NCBI GenBank assembly: GCA_900102065.1
Contig: FMVK01000008.1
Coordinates: forward strand, 62,001-126,000
Source: Lachnospiraceae bacterium XPB1003
Lineage (GTDB): Bacteria > Bacillota > Clostridia > Lachnospirales > Lachnospiraceae
DNA: 64,000 nucleotides
Direction of reading: 5' to 3'
A program made the translations under genes and the position numbers. The notes under the pieces were generated by a model. That model saw only the letters and a program-made list of their open reading frames with translations. It ran no database searches and was not told where the DNA came from. The number at the start of each line of letters is the position of its first letter. The stretch's first letter is position 1. Shown here piece after piece: positions 55,890 through 64,000 of this stretch.

Positions 55890-55920
55890 TAAGATTCGGA
55901 AAACAGCTTAAGTATCTACC

Positions 55921-55956
55921 AAAAAACCCTGTATCGAATGATACAGGGTTTTTTTA
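55921..55956 (+). terminator. Terminator of the VirD4-like operon
   Basis: Perfect 9-bp stem CCCTGTATC/GATACAGGG with a GAAT loop, A-tract before and seven T after. Confidence 0.9.
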
Positions 55957-55984
55957 TTCCATTTAGCGCTATTACTCATTTTTT

Positions 55985-56068
55985 AATACTAAAACTTCCC
56001 ACACCGCATAGCTCACATAACGGTGAAATCGTCATGCGCGCCTATGCGATGTGAGAAGTTTTAGTATT
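55985..56068. repeat. Long inverted repeat (27-bp arms)
   Basis: Arms 55985-56011 and 56042-56068 are inverted copies with only two differences, both of which would form G-U pairs in RNA. The outer part is AATACTAAAACTTC. The 30-base centre has no T-tract consequence, so it is not a plain terminator. It overlaps the end of the small ORF 56061-56300. Candidate miniature element or RNA structure. Confidence 0.75.
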
Positions 56069-56300
56069 TTATAAATCCGCAACTGCTGCGGGACTCATCT
56101 TCACCGTAGCCGCTCTGATAATTTGCTCTGAAAGACGCATTTATATCACGGAGTTCCCTGCGTCCCTCAATGTAGTCATCATACATATCCAGTATTCCCA
56201 CGGCACAGCCGTCACAGCTTCCGGAGACATTTCCTATGGATTCGTTAACTATCTGTTCACGTTCTTCTCTTGTGGTATCTTTTATCAATATGGATCTCAT
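56061..56300 (-). CDS. Small conserved-looking protein coupled to trpA
   Basis: 79-residue hydrophilic protein. The start overlaps the trpA stop by four bases, so it is translated with the trp operon. It has a CDGC motif (residues 29-32) plus a third Cys near the C-terminus, and a helix MYDDYIEGRRELRDINASFRA. The stop codon lies in the right arm of the long inverted repeat. I recall similar short proteins in Lachnospiraceae but no function. Its coupling to trpA hints at a role tied to tryptophan or to metal/redox; this is inference. Confidence 0.65.
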   Translation of the reverse strand: MRSILIKDTTREEREQIVNESIGNVSGSCDGCAVGILDMYDDYIEGRRELRDINASFRANYQSGYGEDESRSSCGFIKY

Positions 56301-57070
56301 CTGTTTGCAGCCGCCTTCATCTCTTTTACGTAGGAAGAAACCTTCTCTACTGCCTCGTTTCCGCTTTCTGAGATCAAACGCACGATAGCGGATCCTACTA
56401 TGACACCGTCGGATACCTGAGCCATAGTATGCGCCTGCTCGGGGTTGGAAATACCGAATCCGATGGCACAGGGGATATCGCTTACTTTACGAACTTTTTC
56501 GATCATCTCTCCAACATTGGTCGTGATCTTTTCACGAACTCCCGTTACTCCGAGAGAGGATACACAGTAAAGGAAACCTTCTGCAGCCTTCGCAATCTTC
56601 TCAATACGTTCATCAGAAGTGGGCGCGATCATATTGATGAGATCAACTCCGTACTTTTTACTTACGGAACGGATCTCCTCGCTCTCTTCGAAAGGAACAT
56701 CAGGGACAATTATGCCGTCTATACCGGCCTCCGATGCATTCTTAAAGAATCTCTCATTTCCGTATGAGAAAACGGGATTGTAATATGTCATGAAGATAAG
56801 AGGCACCTCTGTCTTTGTGCGAACCCTTTTTACCAGCTCGAACAGATCATCCGTTGTGCAGCCGTTCTTAAGTGCACGCTCATCGGCTTCCTGGATCACA
56901 GGTCCCTCAGCTATTGGGTCTGAAAAAGGGATTCCGATCTCAATAAGATCTGCACCGTTCTCAGCCATTGCCAGTATCAATTTTTCAGTAGTTGCTATAT
57001 CCGGGTCTCCTCCCGTTAAAAAGGGGATAAAAGCTTTCCCATTCTCAAATGCTTTATGTATTCTGCTCAT
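56297..57070 (-). CDS. trpA: Tryptophan synthase alpha subunit
   Basis: Cleaves indole-3-glycerol phosphate to indole, 257 residues from ATG 57070 with AAGGAGGA upstream. FIPFLTGGDPD, the catalytic Glu and Asp in LIEIGIPFSDPIAEGP, and the phosphate-binding GFGISNPEQ are present. Acts with TrpB as an alpha2-beta2 complex. Twelve bases behind trpB; followed by the coupled 79-residue ORF. Confidence 0.97.
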   Translation of the reverse strand: MSRIHKAFENGKAFIPFLTGGDPDIATTEKLILAMAENGADLIEIGIPFSDPIAEGPVIQEADERALKNGCTTDDLFELVKRVRTKTEVPLIFMTYYNPVFSYGNERFFKNASEAGIDGIIVPDVPFEESEEIRSVSKKYGVDLINMIAPTSDERIEKIAKAAEGFLYCVSSLGVTGVREKITTNVGEMIEKVRKVSDIPCAIGFGISNPEQAHTMAQVSDGVIVGSAIVRLISESGNEAVEKVSSYVKEMKAAANR

Positions 57071-57081
57071 AGTTTCCTCCT

Positions 57082-58272
57082 TCAATCAAAGATCTTTACA
57101 CCGCGATATCTTGCGATCGCAGCCACATCTTTGTCGCCTCTGCCGGATACCGTTACAACCATGATCTGATCCTTGCTCATAGTAGGTGCAAGCTTTCTTG
57201 CATAAGCAACGGCGTGAGAGCTTTCTATGGCAGGGATTATTCCCTCCACTCTTGAAAGATACTCAAAGGCACTTACGGCTTCTTCATCCGTAATTGATAC
57301 GTACTGCGCACGTCCCGTTTCATTGAGCATGGCATGCTCAGGTCCGATACCGGGATAATCCAAGCCTGCCGAAATAGAATAAACTTCATCGATCTGTCCG
57401 TATTCATTCTGGCAGAAGAGTGACTTCATACCATGGAATACTCCAAGCTTGCCGTTTGCAATGGTCGCCGCATTTCTCGGAGTATCAACGCCCTCACCTG
57501 CTGCCTCGCATCCGATGAGTTTAACCGACTCATCCTTAATAAAATCATAGAATGTGCCCATGGCATTGCTTCCGCCGCCTACACATGCCATTACCACATC
57601 AGGGAGTCTGCCTTCGCGCTCCATGAGCTGCGCCTTTATCTCTTCGCCGATTATCTTCTGGAAGTCGCGTACGATCATAGGGAAAGGATGTGGACCCATT
57701 ACGGATCCAAGGACATAGAGAGTATCATCCATTCTTCCCGCCCATTCACGCATCGCTTCATTTACGGCATCCTTAAGTGTCATGGTGCCTGTTGAAACGG
57801 GATGAACCTTGGCGCCTAAAAGCTCCATACGATAAACATTGAGGGCCTGACGCTCGGTATCGGTCTTGCCCATGAAGATCTCGCATTCCATATCCATAAG
57901 AGCTGCTGCCGTAGCTGTCGCTACACCATGCTGGCCTGCGCCTGTCTCGGCGATGACCCTTTTCTTCCCCATCTTCTTGGCAAGCAGAACCTGGCCAAGC
58001 ACGTTGTTGATCTTGTGTGAGCCGGTATGGTTAAGATCTTCACGCTTTAAATATATCTTTGCGCCGCCAAGATCCTTTGTCATCTTTTCCGCATAATATA
58101 ATAACGAGGGACGGCCTGCATATTCATTTAACAGAGTCGTAAGTTCCTTCTTAAACTCCGGATCATTACTGTACTTGTTATAAGCCTCCTCAAGCTCATG
58201 TATTGCAGGCATCAAAGTTTCCGGCACATACTGTCCGCCGAAATCTCCGTAACGGCCTTTCTTTTCTCCCAT
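57082..58272 (-). CDS. trpB: Tryptophan synthase beta subunit
   Basis: PLP enzyme that joins indole and serine, 396 residues, TrpB1 type. The PLP-lysine motif HTGSHKINN, the ETGAGQHG loop and the phosphate cup GGGSNA are intact. It has GGYG-type start residues ([13 protein letters not shown]). Placed between trpC and trpA in the operon with short gaps. Confidence 0.98.
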   Translation of the reverse strand: MGEKKGRYGDFGGQYVPETLMPAIHELEEAYNKYSNDPEFKKELTTLLNEYAGRPSLLYYAEKMTKDLGGAKIYLKREDLNHTGSHKINNVLGQVLLAKKMGKKRVIAETGAGQHGVATATAAALMDMECEIFMGKTDTERQALNVYRMELLGAKVHPVSTGTMTLKDAVNEAMREWAGRMDDTLYVLGSVMGPHPFPMIVRDFQKIIGEEIKAQLMEREGRLPDVVMACVGGGSNAMGTFYDFIKDESVKLIGCEAAGEGVDTPRNAATIANGKLGVFHGMKSLFCQNEYGQIDEVYSISAGLDYPGIGPEHAMLNETGRAQYVSITDEEAVSAFEYLSRVEGIIPAIESSHAVAYARKLAPTMSKDQIMVVTVSGRGDKDVAAIARYRGVKIFD

Positions 58273-58297
58273 TGTATTACTCCTTCCTGTATTCCTC

Positions 58298-59113
58298 TTA
58301 TCCTCTGAGAGCCTTTAACATAGCTCCCTTGTCATTGCTGGTGACCATAGCCTCTCCTATGAGAACGGCATCGGCCCCGCATTCCCTGAGCCGTATTATA
58401 TCACCCGGAGTGTGTATACCGGATTCAGAGATAAAAATTTTATCCGACGGTATCAGATGCCTCAGATCGATACTGTTTTGAATGTCCGTCTTGAAGGTCC
58501 TGAGATCCCTGTTGTTGATACCTACGATATCCGCTCCTGCAGACAATGCTCTGTCTATCTCTTCGGCTGAATGTGTCTCAACTATGGCCGCAAGCTTAAG
58601 CTCTCTCGCCACCGAAAGATATCTTTCCAATTCCTCCTGAGAAAGGATCGCAACGATCAGAAGGATCGCCGAAGCTCCCAGTGTCTCGGCTTCGTAGATC
58701 ATATACTCATCCACGGTAAAATCTTTCCTGAGCGCCGGTATATCGGTAATATTATCTGTAATGGATCTCAGATATTTATCACTGCCTTTGAAATACTCCG
58801 GTTCCGTAAGCACCGAAAATGCATCCGCACCTGCTGCCCTGTAATCCGATGCTATCCTAAGAGGATCAAAATCAGAATCGGACACCATCTGGCCTTTTGA
58901 AGGTGACGCTTTCTTTACTTCACAGATAAAGGAGAGCTTTTCTTTCTTCAGAGCCTCTTCAAAAGCTTTCACACCGATGCGGCCGCTCTTTTCTCTCTCT
59001 TCAAGTGCTGCTTCCGCAGCTTTCAGTACTTCCTTTACGCTGTGCGCTTCCTTTTGGATATCGATCCTTTTCTTCGTATATGCAGCGATCTCTTCCAATA
59101 TGTTCTTACTCAA
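58298..59113 (-). CDS. trpC: Indole-3-glycerol phosphate synthase
   Basis: Ring-closing step of tryptophan synthesis, 271 residues. I start it at TTG 59113, five bases after CGGAGGT, because the family begins SKNILEEI; the longer ATG frame has no ribosome site. The catalytic Lys and Glu are in [13 protein letters not shown], and [11 protein letters not shown] and [11 protein letters not shown] mark the phosphate site. It is monofunctional: no TrpF domain is attached, and no trpF gene is in the operon. Confidence 0.96.
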   Translation of the reverse strand: MSKNILEEIAAYTKKRIDIQKEAHSVKEVLKAAEAALEEREKSGRIGVKAFEEALKKEKLSFICEVKKASPSKGQMVSDSDFDPLRIASDYRAAGADAFSVLTEPEYFKGSDKYLRSITDNITDIPALRKDFTVDEYMIYEAETLGASAILLIVAILSQEELERYLSVARELKLAAIVETHSAEEIDRALSAGADIVGINNRDLRTFKTDIQNSIDLRHLIPSDKIFISESGIHTPGDIIRLRECGADAVLIGEAMVTSNDKGAMLKALRG

Positions 59114-59198
59114 TTTATACCTCCGGGAATTCCGGTCTGCATTCATGACTTAATACTATGATCTGCAGCCCGGATCTTACTTCATATGAGCTTATCTG

Positions 59199-59765
59199 TC
59201 AGATCTCAAGAAAGTTCTTTAGGATCTTGCTTCCCTCCGGTGTAAGCACCGACTCAGGATGGAACTGAAGTCCATATATCTCGTAATCCCTGTGTCTTAC
59301 AGCCATGATCTCATCATCATCTGTCTTGGCGATAACCTTCAGGCACTCGGGAAAATCCTCATTGGATACTGCAAGAGAGTGATACCTTGCAACCTTTACA
59401 TGATCCGAAAGCCCGCAGAACAATCTTTCGCTCTTATCAAGCTTTATCTCGGACTGCTTTCCGTGCATCAGCTCCTTTGCATGTACCATCTTGGCCCCGA
59501 AGCTTTCGCAGATGCCCTGATGTCCGAGACATATTCCCAGGATAGGGATCTTTCCCTTGAAATACTGAACCGCTTCTTCAGATCTGCCTGCATCCTTGGG
59601 CCATCCCGGTCCCGGAGATATTATAAGTCTTGAAGGTGCGAGGCTTTCCATTTTCTCACATGTCATCGCATCATTTCTTATAACCCTGATATCCGGATCA
59701 AGAGTCCCGATCATCTGGTACAGATTATAAGAGAAACTGTCATAATTATCTATCAAAAGGATCAT
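59199..59765 (-). CDS. trpG: Anthranilate synthase glutaminase subunit
   Basis: Class I glutamine amidotransferase that gives ammonia to TrpE, 188 residues. The nucleophile Cys is in LGICLGHQGI, and the His-Glu pair in LQFHPESVL. The start overlaps the trpE end by 20 bases, so translation is coupled. Similar PabA proteins can serve folate as well; the operon argues for tryptophan. Confidence 0.95.
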   Translation of the reverse strand: MILLIDNYDSFSYNLYQMIGTLDPDIRVIRNDAMTCEKMESLAPSRLIISPGPGWPKDAGRSEEAVQYFKGKIPILGICLGHQGICESFGAKMVHAKELMHGKQSEIKLDKSERLFCGLSDHVKVARYHSLAVSNEDFPECLKVIAKTDDDEIMAVRHRDYEIYGLQFHPESVLTPEGSKILKNFLEI

Positions 59766-61260
59766 TCATTCCCTCCGCTTCTTCCATGGCAGTGACCACG
59801 GCTTTTGCTTTATTTACCGATTCCAAATATTCCTTCTCGGGAACAGAATCCGCAACGATTCCCGCGCCACTCCTGATATAGACTTTTCCGTTCTTCTTAT
59901 AGGCAAGTCTGATGGCGATACACATATCCATATTTCCCGTGAAATCAAGATATCCTACCGCACCACCGTATATACCTCTCTTATCCTGCTCAAGCTCAGC
60001 GATAATGCTGCAGGCTCTGATCTTGGGAGCTCCGGAGAGAGTTCCCGCAGGCAGCACCGAATTAATGGCATCAAGTGCGTCCATATCGTCTCTTAAGCTT
60101 CCGCGAACGGTTGAAGCGATATGCATTACGTGAGAATACTTCTCAACCGTCATATATTTCTCAACTTCAACGGATCCAAACTTGCTCACGCGTCCCAGAT
60201 CGTTTCTTCCCAGGTCTACGAGCATGTTGTGTTCCGCTCTCTCTTTCTCATCGGAGATAAGCTGTTTTTCGAAGAGAGCATCCTCTTCTTCCGTCGCGCC
60301 TCGCTTGCTGGTTCCTGCAAGCGGGAAAGTACGGAGCACCCCGTTTTCAAGCTTCACCAGTGTTTCCGGTGATGCACCGGCAACCTCCAAAGTATCACTT
60401 CCAAAGTAGAACATATAAGGCGAAGGATTGAGGGATCTGAGCTGCCTGTACACATTAAGAAGCGATCCTTCGTATTCCGCTGTCATGCAGTTGGAAAGAA
60501 CTACCTGGAAGATATCACCTTCGTAAATATATTCCTTAGCTTTCTCAACCATGGCGCTAAACTGCTTCTCGTTAAATCTGGGTGTGACCGGTCCCAGCCT
60601 CTTTCCCGAGAACTCGGCAGAACCGGACTTTCCTGTATCATTTCCCTTACCCAGAGCATCTTTTATCATTCTCTCTATCAGCTCAGGTGCTTTCCCGTAC
60701 TCGGCTTCAATATCCGCAAGCTTTAAGTTCACGATAAAGAATATCTGCTGTCTGAAATGATCAAATGCTATCAGCTTATCGAAAAGCATCAGATCAACAT
60801 CCGCAAAGCCTTCCTTGTCATCCACATCAATGTCCAGAGTCTTCTCGTTGTATTTCTGATAATCATATGCGAAATATCCCATGAGACCGCCTGTAAAGGA
60901 AGGCATTCCTTCTACCGAGGGACTCTTGTATTCCTTAAGGAGAGCCCTTATCTCTGTGGCGGGATGGTCTGTATGATGCTCGTCAACTATCCTGTCGGCT
61001 ATCACATCTCTTATCTTCAGTTCACCGTCTCTGCAGGTGAGCTCTAAGCTGGGATCACATCCTATGAATGTGTATCTTCCCCATTTGCCATGTTCCGCAC
61101 TCTCAAGGATAAAGCATCTTTTTCCGGAAGCACGCAGTGCTCTGAGCACCTCTATGGGTGTACGTTCATCTGCAAGTATGGAAGATGATACGGGGACATA
61201 TTTGTATTCACCGCTGTATTTTTTACATTCCTCGATGGAAGGAAATAACTTTAAAGCCAT
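59746..61260 (-). CDS. trpE: Anthranilate synthase component I
   Basis: Converts chorismate to anthranilate, 504 residues from ATG 61260 (AAGGAGGAG upstream; the longer frame starts inside that site). The N-terminal feedback element LESAEHGKWGRYTFIG, then FPLAGTSKRG, LSGAPKIRA and IRSGAGIVADS are present. Ten bases behind trpD, which is unusual since trpE normally leads the operon. Confidence 0.96.
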   Translation of the reverse strand: MALKLFPSIEECKKYSGEYKYVPVSSSILADERTPIEVLRALRASGKRCFILESAEHGKWGRYTFIGCDPSLELTCRDGELKIRDVIADRIVDEHHTDHPATEIRALLKEYKSPSVEGMPSFTGGLMGYFAYDYQKYNEKTLDIDVDDKEGFADVDLMLFDKLIAFDHFRQQIFFIVNLKLADIEAEYGKAPELIERMIKDALGKGNDTGKSGSAEFSGKRLGPVTPRFNEKQFSAMVEKAKEYIYEGDIFQVVLSNCMTAEYEGSLLNVYRQLRSLNPSPYMFYFGSDTLEVAGASPETLVKLENGVLRTFPLAGTSKRGATEEEDALFEKQLISDEKERAEHNMLVDLGRNDLGRVSKFGSVEVEKYMTVEKYSHVMHIASTVRGSLRDDMDALDAINSVLPAGTLSGAPKIRACSIIAELEQDKRGIYGGAVGYLDFTGNMDMCIAIRLAYKKNGKVYIRSGAGIVADSVPEKEYLESVNKAKAVVTAMEEAEGMNDPFDR

Positions 61261-61270
61261 CTGCTCCTCC

Positions 61271-62290
61271 TTACTCGTTTGACGCCTTTGCAAAAGCTTC
61301 CAGTCTCTTTAATGCTTCACCGTTATCAATAAGCTCTGCAGCCTTCTTAACGCCTTCTGCCATGCTGTCTGCCTTGCCGCCGACATAGATGGCTGCGCCT
61401 GCATTTAAAAGTACTGTCTCACGCTTGGGACCTGTGATCTTGCCGCCAAGTATGTCTCTAGTGATCTGTGCATTTTCCTCGGGAGTTCCTCCAAGGAGTT
61501 CATCCTTTGAACATCTCTTGAACCCAAAATCTTCGGGGCATATCTCGTAGCTCTTATACCATCCGTCCTTAAGCTCGCATACCTTCGTAGGTGCGCTCAT
61601 GCTGATCTCATCAAGCTTGTCTTCTCCGTAAACTATCATTCCTCTCTCTACACCCAAGCCCGATACTACGCTGGCAAGAGGCTCTGCAAGATATCCGTCA
61701 TATACACCAAGTATCATGTATTTGGGCTTTCCGGGATTTGTAAGAGGTCCGAGGATATTGAATACAGTACGTACTCCAAGCTCCTTTCTTATGGCTCCTA
61801 CATATTTCATCGAAGTATGATACTTCTGTGCGAAGAAGAAGCACATTCCGGGATCTGCGAGAAGCTTCTTACAAAGCTCCGGGCTCTGATCGATATTCAC
61901 TCCAAGTGCTTCGAGGCAGTCTGCAGTACCGGACTTGGAAGAAGCGGCGCGATTGCCGTGCTTTGCAACCTTAACGCCGGATGCTGCTATTACGAAAGCC
62001 GATGTCGTGGAGATGTTAAAGCTGTTGGAGTGGTCTCCGCCTGTTCCCACGATCTCGAGTACATCCATTCCGTGATCGACCTGTACAGCATGCTCTCTCA
62101 TGGCTGTTGCACATCCCAGGATCTCATCTACAGTCTCCGCTCTTGCACTCTTTGTCGAAAGAGCCGCAAGAAAAGCCGCATTCTGGGTCTGGCTGGTCTC
62201 GCCGCTCATTATCTCATTCATTACCGCATAGGCCTCATCATATGAAAGGTCCTGCTTGTTTACGATCTTCATGATTGCTTCTTTGATCAT
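61271..62290 (-). CDS. trpD: Anthranilate phosphoribosyltransferase
   Basis: Adds phosphoribose to anthranilate, 339 residues. The PRPP loop [25 protein letters not shown] and the GPLTNP segment are present. GGAGG is eight bases before the ATG. First structural gene behind the T-box leader, which gives the uncommon order trpD-E-G-C-B-A. Confidence 0.96.
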   Translation of the reverse strand: MIKEAIMKIVNKQDLSYDEAYAVMNEIMSGETSQTQNAAFLAALSTKSARAETVDEILGCATAMREHAVQVDHGMDVLEIVGTGGDHSNSFNISTTSAFVIAASGVKVAKHGNRAASSKSGTADCLEALGVNIDQSPELCKKLLADPGMCFFFAQKYHTSMKYVGAIRKELGVRTVFNILGPLTNPGKPKYMILGVYDGYLAEPLASVVSGLGVERGMIVYGEDKLDEISMSAPTKVCELKDGWYKSYEICPEDFGFKRCSKDELLGGTPEENAQITRDILGGKITGPKRETVLLNAGAAIYVGGKADSMAEGVKKAAELIDNGEALKRLEAFAKASNE

Positions 62291-62336
62291 CTTTTAGTCC
62301 TCCTGTAAATGCGCTGTGTTGTTAATGTCGGGCAAT

Positions 62337-62652
62337 CAGAAAAGCCTGCCCCGACATTGGTTAATGTCAGGACAGGCTCAAATTCTTCACCTGCGGTACC
62401 ACCTGAATTGATCTGTTATAAATCAGCCCCTCTCTGCTCACACACCATCATGTGCTTCCCCTAAGTAACGGCGGGTTCTCCGTCAAAAGCTAATCCGTAT
62501 CCTCCAAAATCTGATCGATACCTTTTGCCTCTGCCCTCCCGGAGCCATTCCATAAGCCTTGTTCTGCCGCATCTCACCACCGCGGCTCTCTGTCAGAATA
62601 AGTGTACCCTATGTACTATTTCCGGTCATCGGTTTCGGTTCTTTATGAAATT
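62337..62652 (-). promoter_or_regulatory. T-box riboswitch leader of the trp operon
   Basis: The minus-strand transcript contains the T-box core AGGTGGTACCGC (62393-62404), which pairs with uncharged tRNA, followed by the terminator GCCTGTCCTGACATT/AATGTCGGGGCAGGC (62344-62377) and a TTTTCTGA run. The 5' Stem I region (about 62520-62615) has GGTGGTGAGA and two UGG triplets (62545-62547, 62550-62552), either of which could be the Trp specifier. Uncharged tRNA-Trp should favour read-through into trpD. Confidence 0.92.
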
Positions 62653-62658
62653 AGTTGT

Positions 62659-62687
62659 AGTATACGCGTATGCTCAGAAAAATGCAA
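62659..62687 (-). promoter_or_regulatory. Promoter of the trp operon
   Basis: TTGCAT (62682-62687), 17-base spacer, TATACT (62659-62664) on the minus strand, just upstream of the T-box leader. Confidence 0.82.
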
Positions 62688-62716
62688 GATAAATTTTTAT
62701 CTTTATTTTTCCCTAT

Positions 62717-64000
62717 TTACGCCTTCTCGCCCCAAATCTTGCGGTTGAGTTCGGCATCCTTGGCACCGATCATATCAAGAACAGCCTTTGCTTTCTTCTG
62801 CTCTTCGATAGCGCGGTTCTCATCCTTAACAAGGAGTTCCAGTGAACCGGAAATGGTGTCGATGTTGTTCTTAAACTCGTCAACCATCTCAGCTGTACGC
62901 TGACGTGCCACGCGGATGACCTCATCCTTATATGCTACGAACTGCTCTACAGTCTGCGCATTGAACGCTCTCTCGAGATCGCGCTTGTAAGCCTTCTTAT
63001 CCATCGTATTGAAGATGAGGATAGCTTTCTGCTCATTGATATAGTCGTTCATCTTAAGGGCTGTAAGCTCTGAAGGCGGGATCTCTGTCTCAGAGATATT
63101 GGCGATACGTCTGATAAGGCCTTCGTCGATTCCCTTGTATTCCTTTATCTTCTTGATGATGATGATCTTAAGCTCCTGAACCTGAGCTGCAAGGATATTT
63201 CCTCTGATTCTCTTGTAGACATCATCGATCTCCTGCAGATAGCGGTTAAGCTCACTGATGATGATCTCGTTCTTCTTCTCGAAGATCTCGGGCTTCAGTG
63301 CGATCCACTGCATCTTATCGGCCTGACGGCTTGCTGCTTCCTGCCTCTTCTCGATCTCGTGAACCAGTTCCTTGATCTCTGCAACCTGAGTCTCAAGTGA
63401 ATCATCTGTGATACGGGCAACGAATTCATCATGGGCATTCTCGATATCCTTGACCATGCTCGTCTTCATGATCTCGATATTCTTCTCGATATGCTCCTTG
63501 GAAAGTCTTGCCTGATTCTCGATAGCCTCGTAGTCAACACGTACGAAATTGATGAGATTCTCTATGCTGTCATACAGTCCCTTAGCCTTAACAGCCAGGG
63601 CGTACTTCTGAGCGTACTTGATGATCTCCTGCTCGATGGCATACATACCTGAATTGATATATATCCTGCGGATAACTCCGTCGAGAGTACCGCCGCATTC
63701 CTTAGCTGCCTTCTCGGAATCCGCAATAAGCTGCTTAGTCTCAAAATCCGCATTAGCCAGCTTATCGTAACGATAGAAGAGACCGCTGTCAGCCTTGATA
63801 TTTGCAGGGTTCTCTGTGAAAGGATCCACTGCCGGCTCGTTATTGATCTCATTCTTATGGTTAGCCAGCCAGGAACGCTCGTCATCAAGATCGATACCGC
63901 CCTGAATAGCCTTACTGATATAAGCTGCTTTCGATGAAACAAAGAAGAGCCTTGCTTCCGAAAGATCCAACTCCATATCTTCCTCGTCACAGATCTTGTC
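62717..64000 (-). CDS. C-terminal part of a large coiled-coil, probably dynamin-like protein (5' end outside window)
   Basis: The frame is open through the right edge, so the start lies outside; 427 residues are visible. The first visible stretch ARLFFVSSKAAYI resembles the end of a GTPase domain of dynamin-family proteins, where the last strand reads 'FFVSA'. The remainder is almost entirely helical with heptad-like Glu/Lys/Ile patterns (EAIENQARLSKEHIEKNIEI; IRRIYINSGMYAIEQEI), fitting a stalk domain, and a Lys/Glu-rich tail ends in NRKIWGEKA. No membrane segment is obvious. The dynamin call depends on the missing N-terminal half. Confidence 0.5.
   Translation of the reverse strand, partial: DKICDEEDMELDLSEARLFFVSSKAAYISKAIQGGIDLDDERSWLANHKNEINNEPAVDPFTENPANIKADSGLFYRYDKLANADFETKQLIADSEKAAKECGGTLDGVIRRIYINSGMYAIEQEIIKYAQKYALAVKAKGLYDSIENLINFVRVDYEAIENQARLSKEHIEKNIEIMKTSMVKDIENAHDEFVARITDDSLETQVAEIKELVHEIEKRQEAASRQADKMQWIALKPEIFEKKNEIIISELNRYLQEIDDVYKRIRGNILAAQVQELKIIIIKKIKEYKGIDEGLIRRIANISETEIPPSELTALKMNDYINEQKAILIFNTMDKKAYKRDLERAFNAQTVEQFVAYKDEVIRVARQRTAEMVDEFKNNIDTISGSLELLVKDENRAIEEQKKAKAVLDMIGAKDAELNRKIWGEKA

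Overview
The window reads as chromosome of a low-to-moderate GC Firmicute of the class Clostridia, most likely a Lachnospiraceae (Butyrivibrio/Roseburia-like) anaerobe. The signs are a primary sigma factor of the RpoD/SigA type, a CIRCE-controlled groESL operon, a T-box leader before the trp genes, YesM/YesN-type two-component genes, diacylglycerol-type lipoproteins, strong AGGAGG ribosome sites, several TTG starts and tRNAs without encoded CCA. The species assignment is an inference from gene content.

Layout. 1-4.9 kb: an Agr-like LytTR regulator and GHKL kinase pair, two lipoproteins and a small membrane protein. 4.9-8.7 kb: an AT-rich island bounded by an 18-bp direct repeat whose right copy overlaps the 3' end of a tRNA-Gln gene. 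It carries a 786-residue multi-zinc-ribbon nuclease with NUMOD1 modules, a Phd/RelE-type toxin-antitoxin pair and an orphan VbhA-like antitoxin, but no integrase. 9-15 kb: a MetY-like enzyme, a short-chain dehydrogenase, a GH127 arabinofuranosidase, a ketopantoate reductase-like protein and a secreted CAP protein. 15.1-15.5 kb holds only repeats and a terminator.

15.5-28 kb is a sugar block: a YtfQRT-YjfF-type ABC importer with an FGGY pentulose kinase on the minus strand, an AraR-like (GntR-LacI) regulator divergent from it, and next to it a sensor operon (AraC-type regulator, YesM-type kinase, sugar-binding lipoprotein, membrane-anchored CYTH protein). Together they suggest uptake and sensing of a furanose pentose such as arabinofuranose.

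28-39 kb: rpoD with an unusual Lys/Glu-rich insert, a PurF homologue without the N-terminal catalytic Cys, groESL with CIRCE, a membrane GGDEF protein, and an ABC-F ATPase behind a duplicated ribosome site, hairpins and an overlapping upstream ORF. 39-50 kb: polyphosphate genes (ppk, ppx) with an AAA ATPase, pheA, pyrBI with a leader-peptide/U-tract attenuator, and two COG0523 GTPases, one His-rich and one fused to a YcgQ-type domain. 50-56 kb: YqeY, a nucleoid-associated protein, tRNA-Arg, a Ser-rich lipoprotein and a pair made of an AAA-like protein and a soluble VirD4/TraG-like ATPase with no conjugation genes. 56-62.7 kb: a T-box-controlled trp operon in the order trpD-E-G-C-B-A plus a small coupled ORF. 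The right edge cuts a coiled-coil, probably dynamin-like gene.

The observations I rate highest are the pyrBI attenuator, the ABC-F leader, the tRNA-bounded island with its modular nuclease, the soluble VirD4-like pair, the Cys-less PurF homologue, the CobW-YcgQ fusion and the membrane-tethered CYTH protein.
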